In this document: positions 4,407 to 7,157 of the stretch, one piece after another | Layout: each line of letters begins with the position of its first letter | Position numbering within the stretch: the stretch's first letter is position 1 | Assembly (NCBI GenBank): GCA_016203375.1 | Contig: JACQMX010000075.1 | Coordinates: forward strand, 1 to 7,157 | Length of the DNA stretch: 7,157 nucleotides | From: Candidatus Woesearchaeota archaeon | Lineage (GTDB): Archaea > Nanobdellota > Nanobdellia > Woesearchaeales > UBA12501 | Direction: 5' to 3' | Notes under the pieces: model-generated | Told to the model about the DNA's origin: nothing | The model's database searches: none | Seen by the model: only the letters and a program-made list of their open reading frames with translations | Translations under genes and position numbers: made by a program

Positions 4407-5725
4407 GATCGCACCTCTTGACCCGCCTTGGACACAACATCTGCTATAATATCAAGGCCGCTGTCAAGATCGTCTCGACTAATCGTTAATGGTGGTGCAA
4501 GGCGTATTGTTGAGTGGCCTGCAGGCAATACCAAGACGCCCTTCTTGAAGAGACGCTGAACGATTTCGTCTCGTTCTTTTGTCGCATACTCCTTTGTCTT
4601 CTTGTTTTTAACAAACTCTAAACCAACCATCAGGCCGAGGCCGCGTACATCACCAAGCAGCTTACTTTCCTCCTGGACTTCGCGCATCCGTTTGAGCACG
4701 TGCTTGCCATCGTTAGTCACTTTTTTGCCAAGACGCTTATCACTTAAAATGTTCAAGGCCTCGATACCAGCAGCGCAAGAAAGCAGATTGCCACCAAAGG
4801 TACTTGCATGGCTTCCTGACGGCCATCGCATGAATTCTTTTCGCGTCACGGTTGCCCCAAGCGGAAGCCCGCCGCCAAGCGCTTTCGCAAGGCAAACCAC
4901 ATCTGGCTTGACATCGAAATGTTCGATCGCCAAGAACTTACCGGTGCGCATGCAACCCGCTTGCACTTCATCATCAACCAAGAGGATGTCATGCGCATCG
5001 CATATGCGTCGCAATTCCTTAAAAAACGATTTGGGAGGAACGATGTATCCCCCTTCACCTTCGATAGGCTCAACAAAAATAGCACAAACATTTTTTGAGC
5101 CAACTTTCTTGAGCAAGGCTTCAAGCTGAACAACACAATCACGAACACATTCTTCAGGATCATTGCTAGGATGACGATACGCATAGGGATACGGCGCGTG
5201 TACGGCGTCCAAAAAAGGACCAAACCCGTCACGATACACCGGCTTTGAAATGGTAAGACTCAATGCGCCATAGCTTCTTCCATGAAAACAACCGCTAAAG
5301 GCCAAAAAGTATCGTCGATGATTGTGATACCGCGCAAGTTTCATGGCCGCCTCGATACTATCCGCGCCAGAATTTCCCAAGAAAACCATATCAAGGCCTT
5401 TTGGCATGAGCTTTACTAGTTTCTCGCTAAAGCTGATCGGAAGTTCTGGATATTGTGTGAGCAATGCGCCATGTGTCAACTTGAAGAGCTGTCGTTTAAT
5501 CGCATTCAAAATATGTGGATTACTATGTCCTGCATTCGCAACAGCGATGTTTGAATTGAAATCAAGATATCTATTTCCATCAATATCCCAAAGGTTATCA
5601 CCTTTTCCGTGGCTGACAGCAAACGGATAACATCGGGGCAAAGAAGGGGAAGTAACCCTCTTGTCTCTAGCGATAAGACGTCTTGCCTTCGGTCCTGGCG
5701 GCGTGATGGTAATATTCGGCTTCAT
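4403..5725 (-). CDS. Class III PLP-dependent aminotransferase, archaeal acetylornithine/GABA/ornithine type, 440 aa
   Basis: Fold type I PLP enzyme of the GabT/ArgD group. Features in order: GPKARRLI near the N-terminus and LWDIDGNRYLDFNSNIAVAN (45-64), both typical of the archaeal subfamily; the phosphate loop GNSGADS (117-123); CFHGR (146-150); EPIEGEGGY (219-227); LLVDDEVQAG with the cofactor Asp252; LAKALGGGLPLGA with Schiff-base Lys281; STFGGN (308-313); and a carboxylate-binding Arg408 in IRLAPPL. The usual DEVQTGFGRTG appears as DEVQAGCMRTG, a small change near the active site. Members transfer the terminal amino group of GABA, ornithine or lysine to 2-oxoglutarate; some Thermococcales relatives instead racemise amino acids, so a racemase activity is possible. 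Next to a lysine-dehydrogenase-like enzyme and an aminoaldehyde dehydrogenase, an omega-aminotransferase role fits best. It starts 24 bases after the upstream stop with no clear Shine-Dalgarno (only AAAGAA), and overlaps the next gene by ATGA. Confidence 0.88.
   Translation of the reverse strand: MKPNITITPPGPKARRLIARDKRVTSPSLPRCYPFAVSHGKGDNLWDIDGNRYLDFNSNIAVANAGHSNPHILNAIKRQLFKLTHGALLTQYPELPISFSEKLVKLMPKGLDMVFLGNSGADSIEAAMKLARYHNHRRYFLAFSGCFHGRSYGALSLTISKPVYRDGFGPFLDAVHAPYPYAYRHPSNDPEECVRDCVVQLEALLKKVGSKNVCAIFVEPIEGEGGYIVPPKSFFKELRRICDAHDILLVDDEVQAGCMRTGKFLAIEHFDVKPDVVCLAKALGGGLPLGATVTRKEFMRWPSGSHASTFGGNLLSCAAGIEALNILSDKRLGKKVTNDGKHVLKRMREVQEESKLLGDVRGLGLMVGLEFVKNKKTKEYATKERDEIVQRLFKKGVLVLPAGHSTIRLAPPLTISRDDLDSGLDIIADVVSKAGQEVRS
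4412..4417 (-). promoter_or_regulatory. Ribosome binding site of the lysine-dehydrogenase-like gene
   Basis: GAGGTG five bases before ATG 4406, lying within the last codons (Q-E-V) of the upstream aminotransferase. Together with the ATGA overlap it indicates translational coupling. Confidence 0.8.
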
Positions 5726-5749
5726 GGTTCTTTATTATGATCTAGTTTA

Positions 5750-7099
5750 TTATAATGTAGGTGGAATAAGCGGACTGCGCTGGATGAGGGCATCATGGAC
5801 GGCATCGCGGAACGCGGTGATCGTTTGATCCAGATCGCTCTTGGAATGCGAGTAGGATGTAAATATTACTTCACCATTATCCTCATCAATCATAATGCCA
5901 CGCTTTAACAATTCGTAATGAAGCTTGGCATACAGATTGAAATCGCAGGCAGCAAGATCACGATAATGATAAATGCGCTCGCGCCGGGTAAAGAGAAATT
6001 GGAACATGGCTGGGTGACCTTGGACAAGGTGATCAATCTTGTGATCAGCGAAACATTCGGAAATGCCTTTCATCAGTTTGCTCCCAAACCATTCGAGATG
6101 ATCATACACTGCTTCTTTGCAGAGCTCTTTCATCGTGGCATTGGCTGCGGTTAAGGCGATGGCATTAGCAGAAAAAGTGCCTCCATGAACAACTTTGCCT
6201 GGACCAACAACTTCCATAATGTCCTTTAATCCACCGACTGCAGCGATTGGATACCCATTGCCAAGCGATTTTGCGAAGGTACTCAGATGGGGACGTACCT
6301 TAAAAAACTCTTGCGCGCCGCCTGGCGAAATACGGAAACCTGTTTTAACCTCATCAAAAATAAGCACGATACCATACCGTTCACAAAGCTCGAGAAGATG
6401 CTTCAAGTATCCTTCACGTGGCATGATGCCGCCAGCATTGCCCATAATCGGTTCCGTGATAATCGCCGCAACATCTTTATGATGCTTTTTTACGGTACGC
6501 TCAATGGCTTCAAAATTATTCCATTCTTCAACAAGGACTAATTTAGAAATATCCTTTGGAATGCCAAGCGATGCTGAAATAGGTTTTTTTGGCGCCGAGT
6601 AAGGAAAATCAGTAGAAAAGAGCAAATAATCATGTGTTCCATGGAAATGCCCTTCGAACTTGATGATTTTATTCTTCTTCGTGTAGCCACGCGCGATGCG
6701 GATAGCGCTCATCGTCGCTTCGGTCCCTGAATTAGAAAAACGCACCATCTCTACGCCCGGCACCATGGTGGACATACGCTTCACCACATCTATCTCAAGC
6801 TTGTTGCCTAATGCATACACGATACCAGATTTATCCGCCTTATGCACGGCGCGATAGACAGGCTTATAACCATGGCCAAGAATGATTGGACCATACCCGA
6901 GGCGGTAATCAATGTATTCATTCCCATCAACATCCCACATATGTGATCCTTTGGCACGATCGATAAAGATTGTACAAGGCGTGTAGATTGGACATGCGGT
7001 TTTCCACAATCGCGCATTAGAACTCGTTCCGGCGGGCAACAGCTTCAGACTTTCCTGAAACAGTTGCAATGACTTAGTAAGATTGAGTTTGCTGTCCAT
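5750..7099 (-). CDS. Glutamate-1-semialdehyde aminomutase (HemL)-like class III aminotransferase, 449 aa
   Basis: First gene of the operon. The N-terminal LLPAGTSSNAR (20-30) and MWDVDGNEYIDYRLGYGP (54-71) are the HemL-group opening (HemL itself has PGGVNSPVR). SNSGTEATM (122-130) is the phosphate loop, HFHGTHD (151-157) starts the gating region, IFDEVKTGFR carries Asp249, FAKSLGNGYP carries Schiff-base Lys277, and HGGTFSAN (305-312) is the cross-subunit phosphate site. A Glu aligned with the HemL catalytic-site Glu of EAGF is kept as GEVIF (E410). Differences from true HemL include AKSLGNGYP for GKIIGGGMP, and DEVKTGFR for DEVMTGFR. True HemL makes 5-aminolevulinate, but no other tetrapyrrole gene is present, and this branch includes beta-amino-acid and other aminotransferases. 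I infer an aminotransferase or aminomutase acting on the same amine/amino-acid pool as its neighbours. Upstream lie AGAGGGT and a TATA-like box at the right edge; the ATG at 7099 fits both. Confidence 0.82.
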   Translation of the reverse strand: MDSKLNLTKSLQLFQESLKLLPAGTSSNARLWKTACPIYTPCTIFIDRAKGSHMWDVDGNEYIDYRLGYGPIILGHGYKPVYRAVHKADKSGIVYALGNKLEIDVVKRMSTMVPGVEMVRFSNSGTEATMSAIRIARGYTKKNKIIKFEGHFHGTHDYLLFSTDFPYSAPKKPISASLGIPKDISKLVLVEEWNNFEAIERTVKKHHKDVAAIITEPIMGNAGGIMPREGYLKHLLELCERYGIVLIFDEVKTGFRISPGGAQEFFKVRPHLSTFAKSLGNGYPIAAVGGLKDIMEVVGPGKVVHGGTFSANAIALTAANATMKELCKEAVYDHLEWFGSKLMKGISECFADHKIDHLVQGHPAMFQFLFTRRERIYHYRDLAACDFNLYAKLHYELLKRGIMIDEDNGEVIFTSYSHSKSDLDQTITAFRDAVHDALIQRSPLIPPTL

Positions 7100-7106
7100 A
7101 AGTGAT

Positions 7107-7142
7107 ATACCCTCTTTTTATGCAAATTTCGAGGGTGGGTAT
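7107..7142. repeat. Overlapping inverted repeats in the operon leader, possible operator
   Basis: ACCCTC (7109-7114) pairs with GAGGGT (7131-7136), and the shifted ATACCC (7107-7112) pairs with GGGTAT (7137-7142). The first pair has centres 22 bp apart, about two helical turns, and the region lies between the TATA-like box and the start codon. That placement suits a repressor site or a structure masking the ribosome site. Function is inference. Confidence 0.4.
7109..7115 (-). promoter_or_regulatory. Ribosome binding site of the HemL-like gene
   Basis: AGAGGGT nine bases before ATG 7099; a moderate site with slightly long spacing. It is also one arm of the adjacent inverted repeat, so it could be hidden if the mRNA starts far enough upstream. 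Confidence 0.5.
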
Positions 7143-7157
7143 GTATAAATAAGTTTC
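7142..7157 (-). promoter_or_regulatory. TATA-like box and BRE-like sequence of the four-gene operon
   Basis: On the minus strand GAAACTTA is followed by TTTATACA (7142-7149). With archaeal spacing of about 25 bases, transcription would start near 7120, giving a leader of about 20 bases that includes the AGAGGGT ribosome site. The window ends here, so further upstream control elements are not visible. Confidence 0.5.

Noticed and set aside
4602..5129. 175-codon plus-strand open frame
   Set aside because: Lies wholly antisense to the motif-rich class III aminotransferase, is Ser/Pro/Arg-rich as expected of an antisense shadow, and has no ribosome site or recognisable motif.
5750..7099. Heme/tetrapyrrole biosynthesis gene hemL
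   Set aside because: Altered motif around the Schiff-base lysine and the amine-catabolic operon context argue against naming it hemL.

Overview
The window most likely comes from an archaeon. Four observations point that way. The class III aminotransferase closely resembles a family common in Thermococcales and other archaea. The aminoacyl-tRNA-synthetase-like protein follows the archaeal TyrRS layout. The putative promoters are TATA-like boxes (TTTAAATA, TTTATACA), not paired -35/-10 elements. Candidate 3' ends are T-rich tracts, not hairpins followed by T-runs. Ribosome binding sites are strong (AGGAGG, GAGGTG) and ATGA stop/start overlaps are used. I cannot name the lineage; a small-genome uncultivated (DPANN-type) archaeon is only a guess.

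All convincing genes lie on the minus strand in two transcription units. The upstream unit (7157 down to about 1640) runs: HemL-like class III aminotransferase (5750-7099), archaeal acetylornithine/GABA-type class III aminotransferase (4403-5725), saccharopine/lysine-6-dehydrogenase-family oxidoreductase (3195-4406), and an aldehyde dehydrogenase closest to gamma-aminobutyraldehyde dehydrogenase PatD (1661-3178). Genes are separated by 24 nt, a 4-nt ATGA overlap and 16 nt, so this is a tight operon. Together they can move amino groups, oxidise an omega-amine to an aldehyde and oxidise that aldehyde to an acid. A lysine, ornithine or polyamine pathway is the natural reading, but the substrate cannot be fixed from sequence.

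A gap of about 420 bp (1238-1660) follows. It holds a T-rich probable terminator, a large imperfect inverted repeat, a clear TATA-like box, a small palindrome and possibly the relic of a basic DNA-binding protein.

The downstream unit contains a 44-codon ORF with the best ribosome binding site in the region (1103-1237). It overlaps the start of a 299-residue TyrRS/TrpRS-like protein (262-1161) whose HIGH and KMSKS signatures and tyrosine-pocket residues are replaced. That gene overlaps by ATGA the start of an Asp/Glu-family racemase (1-265), which runs off the left edge. The coupling of a degenerate class I aminoacyl-tRNA-synthetase paralogue to an amino-acid racemase, next to an amine/amino-acid catabolic operon, is the most unusual thing here and the best candidate for an undescribed function.

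All family assignments come from recalled motifs and mental alignment; no search was run.
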